Shown: positions 59,901 to 63,234, numbered from the stretch's first letter. The stretch is DNA of 64,000 nucleotides from Dendrobium chrysotoxum (GCA_019925795.1 CM034311.1:19032231-19096230), one strand, 5' to 3'. Program-made: numbers and translations. The notes: generated from the sequence alone by a model not told the origin.

Positions 59901-62503
59901 TCTCTTTCTCTCCCTCTTTAGATTATTATTTATAATTATATGGCATGAAAAAAAATTAATCGTGCATCGAGTCGATCGTCATGTCGTCGTCGTCGTCGTC
60001 ACCGTCGTCCGCGTACATCGTCGCCTCGATTTGCACGAACAAAATTTAAATTTTCATCGATTGGCGATCCCAATCAATATGGGTATCGATCTTAGCTATT
60101 TTTGCGCGTATCAGCGCTGTCCATTTCACGAACGGAGGCCATTTAGACAATTTTGGATTTTCGATCGACGCACGTCAAGTGAGTTTTGTGCGGTTTCAAG
60201 CTCTCTTGCTTTCGAAACTTATCTTGCACGATCGACCCAACTTCGACACTAGTATTTAGATCAACAATAGATTAACAATTCTTGATTACATCAATCTTCC
60301 TCATCATCTCCTCCATGATGGCAAACTTCCCATCGATCTTCTCATGGATAGCTAAAAATTACTTTTTGAAATCTGAAATCTTTTCTATGAAATCAGATTT
60401 AAATTGTTCGATATCCCCTTCCAGTACTTCTAACTTTCTTCCCATCATAGGTTTCGGATCTAGCCCCAAACAGCAAAAGAAACAGCAAAAAACAACAAAT
60501 CTAGTCTTCAAACAGCAAAAATCAACAAGACGAAGGGAACAAACGCAGCATAAATCAACAAGGAAGACTTATATTTCAACCCAGGACATGGCTCTAATAC
60601 CAATTTGATAGGAAGTTGATGCAATTTCAGCAAACCAGAGAACGGCACAAGAAATTTAGGAAGAATGACACACAAGAACTTTTTTATTGAAAGAACTAAG
60701 AAGGAAAACACAAGATACAGTTGGATCTTCAATTGGAGAGGAAGATCCGGCTCTCCCTAATCCCTTGCCATCATTTAGAGCCCACTCAACCTAAACAAAA
60801 CCAATTCAAGCATAATCTAAAACCACCTCATAGTTAGCCTTAAATAGACTTCTCTAATTCCTCCCAAATCAATCCCCTTTTCCTAAATAATTCCCTCTCA
60901 TATTTAAATTCAAATTAAATCTCTTTCCTTAATTAATTCTCTCTCAATTGTAATTAAAACTTTCCTAAATAATTCCCCTTGATTCCTCCTTACATAATAT
61001 ATATGAACTCCTCTGGGCTTTTTCCTAAATAATTCACTATCAGATTTGAAATTCAAATTAAATTTCTTTGCCTAATTAATTCCCTCTGAATTGTAATTAA
61101 AACTTCCATAAACAATTTCCCCTCTCTTCTTGCCCGCCGCCTATCCTACTGGGGCCAACCGGCTCAGCCGCCGGTCCATCATTAGCTTCAACTATTGTAA
61201 ACCTATATAAACAAAAATAAGCAGCAGGAAACTAAAACCAAATAAACTTTAAATTATCATCTTATATGAAACCCATGCATGTAGAAATTATAAGACCGTC
61301 TGACCGTCTCTGCAGTCTTATTGAAAGGGATGGTATCAAATCTCAGGTCAGCATCACCCCACCATATATCACAACAAAATTCTTTAGTTGCTAGCATTGC
61401 TATGTTTAATTGGGCAAGTAAAAAGCCTGTAGACCAAAATCATGGTAAGACGACATCAGCCAAAAGAAATTACAAGCTGGATTCCAATAACAGCTCATTT
61501 GGTTAGTTGTAGATTGAAAATATGTTTTAGAAAGTGATGATTTTATTTTCATTCATTTTAGTTAGGAAAATGAAATCCTTACTTGTGATGGATTTTGAAG
61601 GCATTTGTAGAGTTGAAAATCCATATTTATTGCTGATTACATCCAACCAAATGATAGAATTAATAATTCATAATTTTTTTTAAACATGATTTCTAATTTC
61701 AAGCACACAAATGAGAACAAAATGTCCAAAAACTTATGATCAAGTCAATTTTTCTACCTGGCCATCTATCTAGCCTTCTATTAAGAGACCATATTGAGTG
61801 TCATATAAATAATGAAAATATTTTAGTTTTTGATAGGAAGATTAAGCAAATTATAATTGCAAAGGTTGGGTCAAATATCAGAATGGAAATAACACGATGA
61901 TATAAGCACTAACACCAAGAGTTACATCCCCATAGCATGTCAAATTATGATCGAGAAAACAAAATATTTGTCTTCAATTGACTGATTAATGATATTTCAT
62001 TCAATAAACAAAATACATATGAGATTACCAAACAAACTCTACCCACACATATAATTCCTTTTCAAAGATGCCAAATATTTAACCCAAACTGCAAGGTACA
62101 AAGCATCATAACGAAAAGCTAAACATATTGAATGAGGGACAAATGTAAACAGATATATAAGACTGACAGACTGCAACACAATAACTCAACACCAAAGCTA
62201 AATATGATTCACGACAATCCGAGATCCTATATCGAGAGAACGGATACATTTTAAAATTAAAATTAAGAAAATAAATATAACAAGAAAAATTCAGTACAAG
62301 TAGCCTGTTTATCACCTCCTTTCTTCATTTTTCTCCAATACTGCTTTGGCCTCAGCAACCCTTTTGTTTTCTTCTTGTACGTGATCATATAAACTCTCAG
62401 AATCTGTTAAAATACTAGAATGTTCAACAATTTTCAATTCTGAAAGAAAAAAGTTCCTTATATTTTCACTTGGAATGATGAAACCGAGGGATCCAAGAGC
62501 ATC
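6773..62503 (-). CDS. RRP12: RRP12-like ribosome biogenesis protein, C-terminal 538 residues in 11 exons
   Basis: RRP12 is a HEAT-repeat nucleolar protein that helps mature and export pre-ribosomal subunits. That role is known for the family, not shown here. Exons in transcript order (minus strand): 62503-62316, 53315-53222, 53104-53048, 52968-52834, 42351-42286, 20526-20413, 9212-9051, 8973-8845, 8745-8644, 7431-7352, 7262-6773. All introns are GT-AG, phases agree throughout, and the exon sum (1617 bp) equals 538 codons plus TAG. The joined protein follows, as I recall the family, plant RRP12-like proteins from DALGSLGF through ELASSFVEAAD, LLFSVKPPVDASSLKNRFSC, NTKAFLILNEILLTL, MGYLSSSSPHIMSGAVSALS and GVLPWSLVSKYHFRSKV. 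It ends in a basic tail rich in Lys, Arg and Ser. The N-terminal half, including the NUC173 domain, would lie beyond position 64000. Intron lengths are 9000, 117, 79, 10482, 21759, 11200, 77, 99, 1212 and 89 bp. There is no internal stop, so the copy looks intact here. Confidence 0.93.
6794..6959 (-). repeat. 84-bp in-frame tandem duplication in the RRP12-like tail
   Basis: Two adjacent copies with a period of 84 bp (28 codons) differ at one position in the shared part (ttaggt versus ttgggt). Each encodes NVASDKKPKLDKLSVASKSL followed by ASSRFNK. The near-identity suggests a recent event. Confidence 0.95.
7352..7431 (-). CDS. RRP12: RRP12-like exon, basic linker
   Basis: 80 bp, acceptor ttacag. 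The donor GG|GTTGAA was chosen because it alone gives the phase required by the last exon. Encodes GRVNRKLDKEANTAGSTERS plus VDLKTK. The linker is variable in the family, so this exon rests more on phase than on homology. Confidence 0.8.
7432..8643. other. 1.2 kb intron of the RRP12-like gene
   Basis: Ordinary AT-rich intron. The phrase ataagaacgaagaaaaaaagagg occurs twice (about 7502 and 7634). No transposon or extra exon is recognised. Confidence 0.6.
8644..8745 (-). CDS. RRP12: RRP12-like exon, end of the HEAT region
   Basis: 102 bp, acceptor atatcag, donor GAG|GTAATG. Encodes VSIILEILIRKCSSEAVENQ and then TPDKYKGFVKSITE, the family's last conserved helical block. The frame stays open past the donor, but the canonical donor fits both phase and homology. 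Confidence 0.93.
8845..8973 (-). CDS. RRP12: RRP12-like exon with the VLPWS block
   Basis: 129 bp, acceptor gagcag, donor AAG|GTACT. Encodes 43 residues from ATLGFIKVLVSSL to GVLPWSLVSKYHFRSK. Continues the HEAT region without a gap. Confidence 0.95.
9051..9212 (-). CDS. RRP12: RRP12-like exon with the MGYLSSSSPHIMSGAVSALS block
   Basis: 162 bp, acceptor ttaacag, donor AAA|GTGAG. Encodes 54 residues from VMGYLSSSSPHIMSGAVSAL to LLENKANEVIK. This is the best conserved part of the window's protein. Confidence 0.96.
9213..10033. other. Intron sequence without a recognised element
   Basis: Very AT-rich. No coding potential, no paired repeats and no clear transposon ends. It belongs to the 11.2 kb intron of the RRP12-like gene. 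Confidence 0.5.
10034..10335. mobile_element. MITE-like element with inverted termini
   Basis: The left part carries ctaaaatagtccctag and the right part cggagactattttgaag, which are imperfect inverted copies about 300 bp apart. A second internal copy of ctaaaatagtccct lies near 10130. No TSD was established and the superfamily is unknown. Confidence 0.4.
10336..10861. other. GC-richer patch followed by AT-rich DNA
   Basis: About 10355-10640 is much richer in GC than its surroundings, with short frames open on both strands and repeated tgcac/gtgca words. No domain is recognised. It may be captured or decayed coding DNA, but this is not shown. Confidence 0.4.
10862..12235 (+). pseudogene. Decayed hAT-type transposase (DUF659 family)
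   Basis: Three-frame reading recovers the order of plant hAT transposases. A zinc-finger-like N-terminal remnant lies near 10860-10990. A segment DSFDVVKALKPSLMNDLRTW is at about 11224-11283. The DUF659 core reads VITDNANAY near 11464-11490, then a CAAHYINLILEKVGEL-type block near 11540-11590 (first Cys as tgt/tgc in shifted frame). An ITPATTRFAMEYLTLQSL-type block is at about 11693-11747. A later KSLVYVLKLVDEEKKSTIGF stretch is near 11899-11958, and ENWEPQLHQYLH near 12058-12093. Frameshifts and stops are frequent. No TIRs or 8-bp TSD were located, so the element boundaries are unknown. Confidence 0.75.
12236..14303. other. Intron sequence with a small tandem repeat
   Basis: No gene recognised. 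A 23-bp tandem pair (ctccgctgactaagtagac / ctccgttgactaagtagac) lies at about 13854-13898. The rest is AT-rich and resembles decayed retroelement DNA, with no domain or end that I can name. Confidence 0.45.
14304..14331. repeat. (TA)n(CA)n microsatellite
   Basis: Compound AT and AC dinucleotide run. Confidence 0.9.
14332..15875 (+). repeat. Ty3/gypsy-like LTR remnant
   Basis: About 14944-15003 contains three tandem variants of the word ggcctacgggc/atgacataa, a feature I associate with some plant gypsy LTRs. Near 15868-15880 the sequence ggggcatgacaatttgg resembles an LTR 3' end (TGACA) followed by a primer-site start. No second LTR and no TSD were found, so boundaries are guesses. Confidence 0.35.
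15876..17112. other. Intron sequence, probable decayed retroelement interior
   Basis: Many short frames are open but none has a domain. It follows the LTR-like segment and could be its leader or gag region, but no motif confirms this. Confidence 0.35.
17006..17905. repeat. Diverged direct repeat pair (17006-17070 and 17840-17905)
   Basis: Both copies contain ttggactca, a shared gcccaaata-aacagag core and ttcaataagc-like blocks in the same order. A LINE 3' end lies between them. Confidence 0.55.
17113..17445 (-). mobile_element. LINE 3' fragment (end of RT ORF plus tail)
   Basis: On the minus strand the region translates to DRMRNKYICERVGVAPAVDK followed by IRECRLRLFGYIK, the widespread C-terminal block of plant LINE reverse transcriptases. 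It ends with an AAGGCTTGTTATTGTTGTTG-type tail followed by ATTATATA. This fits a 5'-truncated insertion of an L1/RTE-type element with a TTG-rich 3' tail. Only about 330 bp remain. Confidence 0.75.
17446..19140. other. AT-rich intron sequence, no gene recognised
   Basis: Purine-rich, with many caagaaa/tcaaag words and imperfect internal similarity. An open frame at 18461-18745 is low complexity and has no domain. It may be the leader region of the minus-strand LTR-like sequence to its right. Confidence 0.4.
19141..19760 (-). repeat. LTR-like sequence with a minus-strand TATA box
   Basis: On the minus strand gctataaataggcc-like sequence (plus strand 19258-19270) gives a good TATA box in a context typical of plant LTR promoters. 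No partner LTR or TSD was found. Confidence 0.3.
19761..20412. other. Intron sequence with a LINE-tail-like scrap
   Basis: At about 20283-20335 the minus strand reads aacccaaatagttgggataag followed by a gatgatgatta run, which matches the usual 3' end of plant RTE-type LINEs. The rest is featureless. Confidence 0.45.
20413..20526 (-). CDS. RRP12: RRP12-like exon, 114 bp, isolated in transposon-rich DNA
   Basis: Acceptor atatgcag, donor ATG|GTAGG. Encodes 38 residues, beginning SKKESRKLAYDSLITISAKL and ending DLLRLFSM. It corresponds to the family segment between the ILNEI block and the MGYLS block. Introns of 21759 and 11200 bp flank it. Confidence 0.92.
20527..21654. other. Start of the 21.8 kb intron, no element recognised
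   Basis: AT-rich with no domains or paired repeats. Confidence 0.45.
21655..22120 (+). repeat. Dispersed LTR-like repeat, copy A
   Basis: Shares a long ordered set of blocks with 39112-39640: gcttagttatgytatta, ggrcttaaaatmattattrtag, tagtaggrtttgt, gtaccytagc and ttttcatgtttc. The layout (AT-rich part, TATA-like taaaagtg, CT-rich end) suggests a solo copia LTR. The ends and a TSD were not resolved. Confidence 0.6.
22121..23457. other. Intron sequence with GC-richer repeat scraps
   Basis: About 22577-22755 is a compact repeat with cggttcgaccagttcaac near the left and ccagccggttcaat near the right. About 22833-23170 is rich in gagcttgag and ctcaa words, like plant hAT MITE interiors, and ends near tgtcacacccc. 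None is bounded well enough for a firm call. Confidence 0.4.
23458..24143. mobile_element. Non-autonomous hAT element with perfect 8-bp TSD
   Basis: 686 bp flanked by TTACTGAT at 23450-23457 and 24144-24151. The termini are inverted repeats: TAGGGGTGTCAA at the left end and TTGACACCTCTA at the right end. An 8-bp TSD with such termini is diagnostic of hAT elements. The interior is GC-rich and dominated by GGGTCGGG/CCCGACCC words, so the outer parts fold back on each other. Open frames are long here only because the GC-rich repeat lacks stops. There is no transposase. Confidence 0.93.
24144..25070. other. Intron sequence, no gene recognised
   Basis: AT-rich. It probably continues the DNA into which the hAT element inserted. 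No domain seen. Confidence 0.4.
25071..25500 (+). repeat. Possible gypsy-type LTR fragment
   Basis: Begins TGATACCCCGAC, then has a long CT-rich tract (25257-25345), then several ctatagtg/ctacaatg words. Plant chromovirus LTRs can have this order. No end or partner was found. Confidence 0.25.
25523..25547. repeat. (TA)n(CA)n microsatellite
   Basis: Compound dinucleotide run. Confidence 0.85.
25761..27896 (+). mobile_element. Solo LTR of about 2.1 kb with 5-bp TSD TCTAT
   Basis: Begins TGATGAGGAC and ends CTACATCA, giving TGATG/CATCA inverted termini. TCTAT occurs on both sides (25756-25760 and 27897-27901). A promoter-like tatttaaag lies near 25983, followed by a leader (gtgagggtaatgaatg), in the style of gypsy LTRs. 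The remaining 1.8 kb would be R plus an unusually long U5. It holds CT-rich, protein-like but non-coding stretches and a reiterated tgctgtcca motif. No primer site or gag follows, so it is best read as a solo LTR left by unequal recombination. Confidence 0.75.
27100..27465 (+). repeat. Irregularly reiterated tgctgtcca motif
   Basis: About ten occurrences or one-base variants of tgctgtcca (for example near 27110, 27138, 27279, 27340, 27421 and 27452; variants ttgtccag, ctgtctac, ttgtcctcc). Spacing is irregular and the sequence between copies differs, so this is not a simple tandem array. Confidence 0.8.
27902..28514. other. Intron sequence with a GC-richer MITE-like scrap
   Basis: About 28030-28115 contains gctcgacttat, gtcgagcccgagccggctc and ends ttacacccctaac, resembling the 3' end of a hAT MITE of the gagctcgagctc type. 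No left end was found. Confidence 0.4.
28515..28727 (+). repeat. Probable 5' LTR of copia element 2
   Basis: Starts TGTATTTTTAGG and ends TTTCA just before cggtatcaaagc, a mutated iMet primer site at 28728-28739. Contains a TATA-like atgtatatatatgtgg. The left boundary is inferred from TG and typical size only. Confidence 0.5.
29156..29773 (-). repeat. Minus-strand LTR of the composite
   Basis: 618 bp; the plus strand starts TGATGCAGGCAAAAATAATT and ends tgcatacatca. It is the reverse complement of most of 30160-30902, including the cttgcgagctat block and the paired ccggttcccc/tgttcggttcc words near its U3 start. Confidence 0.85.
29598..30030 (-). pseudogene. Short retroelement-like coding remnant
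   Basis: An open frame on the minus strand includes PIQNELCKLQMKMHLCTERY and then EKRKQFFHAKFKQERDTIKQ, a charged, probably coiled-coil stretch. It ends next to a ctcatcaggagatgag block directly before the LTR. The other two interior segments carry the same block. I do not recognise the protein; it is probably the gag or 3' ORF remnant of this LTR family. The 3' part of the frame runs into LTR sequence. Confidence 0.35.
30160..30902 (+). repeat. Plus-strand LTR A of the composite
   Basis: 743 bp, TGATGTAGGCGGGG to TTGCCTACATCA, followed at 30906-30917 by TGGTATCAGAGC. It contains tgttcggttccttgcttt tandem variants near its start and a cttgcgagctat block near 30519. Confidence 0.88.
31150..31713 (+). 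repeat. Plus-strand LTR B of the composite
   Basis: Starts TGATGTAGGCAAAAG and ends TTTGCATCA. It matches LTR A mainly in its 3' half (ttgcgagctattgtctc, ctcacttgtatccttcttctc). The U3 half differs, so A and B are not products of one recent transposition. Confidence 0.8.
31721..31791 (-). repeat. First 71 bp of a minus-strand LTR
   Basis: Reverse complement of the U3 start of the family (TGATGTAGGCAAGGGG, then the ccagttccccttgctgtgc words). It abuts the TSD on its right and a broken primer site on its left. Confidence 0.8.
34881..36269. other. Unassigned intron sequence
   Basis: Homology to copia ends abruptly at the left edge. The stretch 35179-35364 has an open minus-strand frame with WIEVPQPPWPQFWDDD, and a plus-strand frame near 35395 reads EHMIIPLDKIPQKSEEFHVA. 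Both look like retroelement coding scraps, but I cannot assign a family. A poly-T run lies at 35510-35528. Confidence 0.35.
36270..36720 (-). repeat. LTR-like remnant resembling the gypsy LTR of 53543-61181
   Basis: Shares the order ttttattgga, acaagatacaattg(g)atc, gaggaggatctatctctccc, ctagagccca with the gypsy LTRs at 53.6 and 60.7 kb. It ends in a G/C-rich ccgcctctgttccgc patch in the place of their cggctcagccg patch. Much diverged; no TSD found. Confidence 0.4.
36721..39111. other. Intron sequence, no gene recognised
   Basis: Contains purine-rich and AT-rich DNA with no domain. Around 37855-38010 the word gcagcaaaacgcag and relatives recur, but no clear repeat unit emerges. Confidence 0.4.
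39112..39640 (+). repeat. Dispersed LTR-like repeat, copy B
   Basis: Second copy of the repeat at 21655-22120, same orientation and same intron, about 17.5 kb away. Ordered shared blocks run from gctagcttagttatg to ggttttcatgtttca. The copies are clearly diverged. Confidence 0.6.
39641..42285. other. Right end of the 21.8 kb intron
   Basis: AT-rich, with no gene. About 40315-40450 has tatagcccatggcatagtgc and a distant tgcatagcgcacatgg, possibly ends of a small inverted-repeat element, but the match is weak. Confidence 0.4.
42286..42351 (-). CDS. RRP12: RRP12-like exon, 66 bp, isolated in transposon-rich DNA
   Basis: Acceptor ttttttgcag, donor AAG|GTTCG. Encodes SHAADMNTKAFLILNEILLT plus LK; NTKAFLILNEI is a family landmark. 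It is flanked by introns of 10482 and 21759 bp, so the nearest exons are more than 10 kb away. Confidence 0.92.
42352..45621. other. Left part of the 10.5 kb intron
   Basis: A LINE-tail-like scrap lies at about 42944-42985 (minus strand cccaaattgttgggatgcg followed by a gatgatga run). A diverged 70-75 bp tandem pair sits at 44818-44964 (aaatctaccaatcaagtatt / aaatctaccattcatgtact, each ending tatagcttg). Otherwise AT-rich without a gene. Confidence 0.45.
45622..46396. mobile_element. DNA transposon remnant with long inverted termini (MULE-like)
   Basis: The left end ggaaaaatatctccgttg, tttgtttctt.cagaaatatgcc and the right end (ggcatatttctataggaaac, then aacaacaacgatattttttc) are inverted copies. 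Similarity continues inward with matched ttgaaca/ttcgaa-rich blocks for roughly 200 bp. Candidate 9-bp flanks (aaatgtaat and aaatgcttt) agree only partly. The length of the inverted repeats suggests Mutator-like elements. No transposase is present. Confidence 0.6.
45815..46165. repeat. Degenerate tandem repeats inside the long-TIR element
   Basis: Units built on atgatgcctt, cc(c)aacaa or agcaagctc, and catcacg/catcatg recur four to five times at roughly 60-85 bp spacing, all diverged. Confidence 0.6.
46397..47721. other. AT-rich intron sequence, no gene
   Basis: No domain and no bounded element. The section 47540-47720 has a TATA-like ggtttataaatac and weakly resembles 43690-43860, possibly remnants of the same LTR family. 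Confidence 0.4.
47722..48316. repeat. Tandem duplication with 293-bp period
   Basis: Two adjacent copies (about 47722-48013 and 48014-48316) share ordered text from catatgcaa and ccttcctttct, through aatccttaataagtaaaag and gcatgataat, to catgaccctaactt and cactaagaac. A short insertion (gatagagttttgtaacatat) distinguishes copy 2. Confidence 0.92.
48317..51661. other. Intron sequence with a microsatellite and weak coding-like scraps
   Basis: No gene recognised. The minus strand around 50650-50820 can be read as NPKHFLNPTNFTVPLPHYVD and then, with breaks, FAPEHEQEFRQRW. These look like retroelement protein scraps of unknown family. A C-run sits at about 48325-48335. Confidence 0.35.
49876..49931. 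repeat. (AT)n(GT)n microsatellite
   Basis: Compound dinucleotide run of 56 bp. Confidence 0.95.
51662..51893. repeat. Tandem duplication with 114-bp period
   Basis: Copies begin at 51662 and 51776 with ggtggcaatagatagt and end with aattggcatgatatgctgat. Internal poly-A length and scattered bases differ. Confidence 0.93.
51894..52833. other. Right end of the 10.5 kb intron
   Basis: No element recognised. The open frame at 52310-52561 on the plus strand has no domain and lies inside an intron of the opposite strand. Confidence 0.5.
52834..52968 (-). CDS. RRP12: RRP12-like exon with the VKPPVD block
   Basis: 135 bp, acceptor cccttcag, donor CAG|GTAAT. Encodes 45 residues from EKDFYTSAQLDEVIELL through FSVKPPVDASSLKNRFSCF to LLVYMLQ. 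Strong family match, phase 0 at both ends. Confidence 0.95.
53048..53104 (-). CDS. RRP12: RRP12-like micro-exon, 57 bp
   Basis: Acceptor ttttctag, donor AAG|GTTGG. Encodes 19 residues (DINGVCQCEAYFTLSRILK); CEAYFTLSRIL matches the family block before the VKPPVD region. Too short for an ORF caller and recovered from phase and homology. Confidence 0.9.
53222..53315 (-). CDS. RRP12: RRP12-like exon
   Basis: 94 bp, acceptor ttctgcag, donor TTG|GTAC. Encodes RLVMELASSFVEAADTDLTN and then IIFDLVRSSLL, a HEAT-type helix pair conserved in plant RRP12-like proteins. A 9.0 kb intron precedes it and holds the nested gypsy element. Confidence 0.92.
53543..54129 (-). repeat. 3' LTR of the gypsy element
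   Basis: 587 bp; its direct partner is 60606-61181. Both contain acaagatacagttggatctt, repeated aattccctc/attaattc blocks and a G/C-rich ccgaccggcttagccg patch. Confidence 0.93.
54130..54143 (-). other. Polypurine tract of the gypsy element
   Basis: Minus strand AGGAGGGGAGTAT immediately upstream of the 3' LTR; it fits the plus-strand primer site. Confidence 0.8.
54145..54650 (-). pseudogene. Gypsy pol remnants: start of RT joined to the pol tail
   Basis: On the minus strand the reading GLPHPWEHKHAIILKE, then frames giving SHPQIQNEDIERLIKEMLEA-like text and GIIRPS (about 54236-54420), matches the region just before the RT palm of Ty3/gypsy polyproteins. Near 54145-54195 the frame LELQQQFPSFHFEDNVAL matches the usual C-terminus of gypsy pol. 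The 3 kb or so that should lie between is absent. Confidence 0.75.
54666..55690 (-). repeat. LTR of the same family as the 29-31.8 kb composite, probably solo
   Basis: On the minus strand it carries gggctgtttt words, a TATA-like tatatatatggg (plus 55218-55229), the cttgcgagctat block (55132-55146) and a ttgcatcaaag near-terminal block (about 54700). These are all in the order seen in 30160-30902. In the U3 part the gctgttcg/gctggctgttt words are reiterated. Ends are eroded (plus-strand left end near aatgtag at 54667), and no TSD was set. Confidence 0.6.
56283..56460. repeat. CTT/TTC-rich tract
   Basis: Imperfect trinucleotide run; its inverted partner is the GAA-rich tract at 59530-59715. 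Confidence 0.9.
56905..56958. repeat. (AT)n microsatellite in the left arm
   Basis: Long uninterrupted AT run. The mirrored place in the right arm (about 59070-59085) has only a short atatatac remnant. Confidence 0.93.
57115..57420. repeat. Six diverged units with the cgcttttattagc core, left arm
   Basis: Units contain gtgaccgcttttattagcaa, gcgggaaatt and atgcatgaaa-type text, spaced about 40-62 bp apart (cores near 57125, 57165, 57219, 57275, 57335 and 57397). Confidence 0.85.
57839..57848 (-). promoter_or_regulatory. Outward-facing TATA box, left arm
   Basis: Minus strand TTATAAATAG followed by aagggaggc and a cacacttcatttctgcaagg leader. It mirrors the right-arm box. Confidence 0.6.
58201..58210 (+). 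promoter_or_regulatory. Outward-facing TATA box, right arm
   Basis: TTATAAATAG followed by aagggaggcacag and cacacttcatttctgcaagg. Together with 57839-57848 it would drive divergent transcription into both arms from a centre about 350 bp wide. Confidence 0.6.
58622..58935. repeat. Six diverged units with the gctaataaaagcg core, right arm
   Basis: Mirror set of the left-arm array (cores near 58627, 58687, 58745, 58801, 58856 and 58897), on the opposite strand. Confidence 0.85.
60296..60475 (-). pseudogene. Gypsy gag N-terminal remnant
   Basis: Minus strand encodes MMGRKLEVLEGDIEQFKSDF then IEKISDFKK, a stop, and FLAIHEKIDGKFAIMEEMMR KIDVIK. This is the charged coiled-coil start typical of gag in some Ty3/gypsy lineages (a helix followed by a KIDGKFAxMEEMxxK block). 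The palindrome lies immediately after it. Confidence 0.65.
60590..60602 (-). other. Primer binding site of the gypsy element
   Basis: Minus strand TGGTATTAGAGCC, two bases or so after the 5' LTR end; one mismatch to the usual iMet-type site TGGTATCAGAGCC. Confidence 0.8.
60606..61181 (-). repeat. 5' LTR of the gypsy element
   Basis: 576 bp direct partner of 53543-54129. The visible divergence between the two shows that the insertion is old. Confidence 0.93.
61187..62315. other. Right end of the 9.0 kb intron
   Basis: AT-rich, no transposon recognised. An open frame at 61321-61506 on the plus strand has no domain. Confidence 0.5.
62316..62503 (-). CDS. RRP12: RRP12-like exon (first visible in the window)
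   Basis: 188 bp, starting after a tttttacag acceptor and ending AG|GTGATA. It encodes 62 residues, beginning DALGSLGFIIPSENIRNFF and ending in a charged, probably helical stretch (EENKRVAEAKAVLEKNEER). The two leftover bases AG join the C of the next exon to make a serine codon. The start aligns with the DAIGCLASIT segment of other plant RRP12-like proteins. Confidence 0.9.
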
Positions 62504-62824
62504 CTGTAAAAATGGAAAAAAAATTAGTTAATAACTGATTCCAATCTCACTAAAACTTAGCTGTAATATCTTTGGTGAGTCTTTCAGCACTTTTAGGTCA
62601 TTTTAATTCTAAAAGTGGCAGGGTCAAAGACAAAAAATGAATTTAACCTAAATTAATATGTCATTCTCACTGAGCTGTCATTTTTGAGACTCACGGTAAC
62701 ATTAGTCAAAAAGTTGCATGCAAATAAGTTTCCGAATTTTAGCACAAAGTAATTCAACCAAGTATAGATGGAGCAGAGTCTGTATATCATTGACCTATGT
62801 TCACAATCTCTACAAAAATAAAAC

Positions 62825-62882
<58 letters not shown>

Positions 62883-63234
62883 CAAGTAAAGAATTTGAAG
62901 ATTCAGGATTATGGCCAGGTAAGGCTTCTTTTCATCCAAGTCATGACCTAAAACACTTAAAACTATGACAAGCAGTGAAAGAAGTTGGACAACTGCCCAC
63001 GCATTATGAATCTCACAGGAGAAATCGGATTGTGTTTTAACTTATGTTAATTTTAATAACTTCTTCAATTTAGCCATCAGTAATACTAATATTTTTTATG
63101 TAAATCATGTTAAAAAGGATTCACATATGTATAAATACATGAACCAAAAATGTTTTCATGTTTCTACATGCATTTTGTCTGGTAATGGAAATCTAAAAGT
63201 CTATACTAATTAACAACTAAAGTTGTGTGCTCAA
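62504..63234. other. Intron upstream of the first visible RRP12-like exon
   Basis: No further RRP12-like exon was identified here. Contains the AAT microsatellite. Confidence 0.5.
62824..62881. repeat. (AAT)n microsatellite
   Basis: About 19 uninterrupted trinucleotide units. Confidence 0.95.

Larger units (their letters stand above)
55752..60266. mobile_element. 4.5 kb near-palindromic element with TG...CA ends and TSD ATAGA
   Basis: The left arm (55752-57924) and right arm (58126-60266) are inverted copies of about 2.1 kb, separated by a spacer of about 200 bp. Every landmark is mirrored: outer aatactagtgtc, the gattgggatcgccaat block, CTT/GAA tracts, the accctaaacctagttttccg block, CT-rich tracts, cgcttttattagc repeats, the acaccccgatgcagcccc block and the ttataaatag box. 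The element starts TGTTGAT and ends ATCAACA, with ATAGA at 55747-55751 and 60267-60271. It has no coding domain. TG...CA plus a 5-bp TSD is the signature of LTR-element integrase. From the centre outward each arm reads TATA box, leader, long U5-like region and CA end, so it resembles two LTR 3' parts joined at truncated U3s. That origin is inference; a foldback transposon is the alternative. Confidence 0.85.
58126..60266 (+). repeat. Right arm of the palindrome
   Basis: Mirrors the left arm with many substitutions and length differences in the simple-sequence tracts. Its GAA-rich tract (59530-59715) mirrors the CTT-rich tract at 56283-56460. Open frames in both tracts reflect trinucleotide repeats, not proteins. 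Confidence 0.9.
53543..61181 (-). mobile_element. Ty3/gypsy LTR retrotransposon with deletions and nested insertions, TSD TTAGC
   Basis: TTAGC flanks both ends (53538-53542 and 61182-61186). The LTRs run TGATGGACCGGC to CTTCCTATCA on the minus strand. The primer site TGGTATTAGAGCC follows the 5' LTR, and a GGAGGGGAG polypurine tract precedes the 3' LTR. Gag N-terminus, RT N-terminus and the pol C-terminal tail survive. The RT core, RNase H and integrase are deleted. A TRIM-family LTR and the 4.5 kb palindrome were added later. It fills most of the 9.0 kb intron of the RRP12-like gene, in the same orientation as the gene. Confidence 0.9.

Noticed and set aside
55752..60266. Mutator-like element with long TIRs
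   Set aside because: No 9-bp duplication flanks the arms, whereas a 5-bp ATAGA duplication and TG...CA ends fit precisely. Kept only as an alternative.
55752..60266. Assembly artefact (false inverted join)
   Set aside because: The arms differ at many positions, have different microsatellite lengths and are bounded by a TSD, so one arm is not a copied read of the other.
61321..61506. Plus-strand open frame of 61 codons
   Set aside because: It lies in an intron of the opposite-strand gene and has no domain or splice partners.
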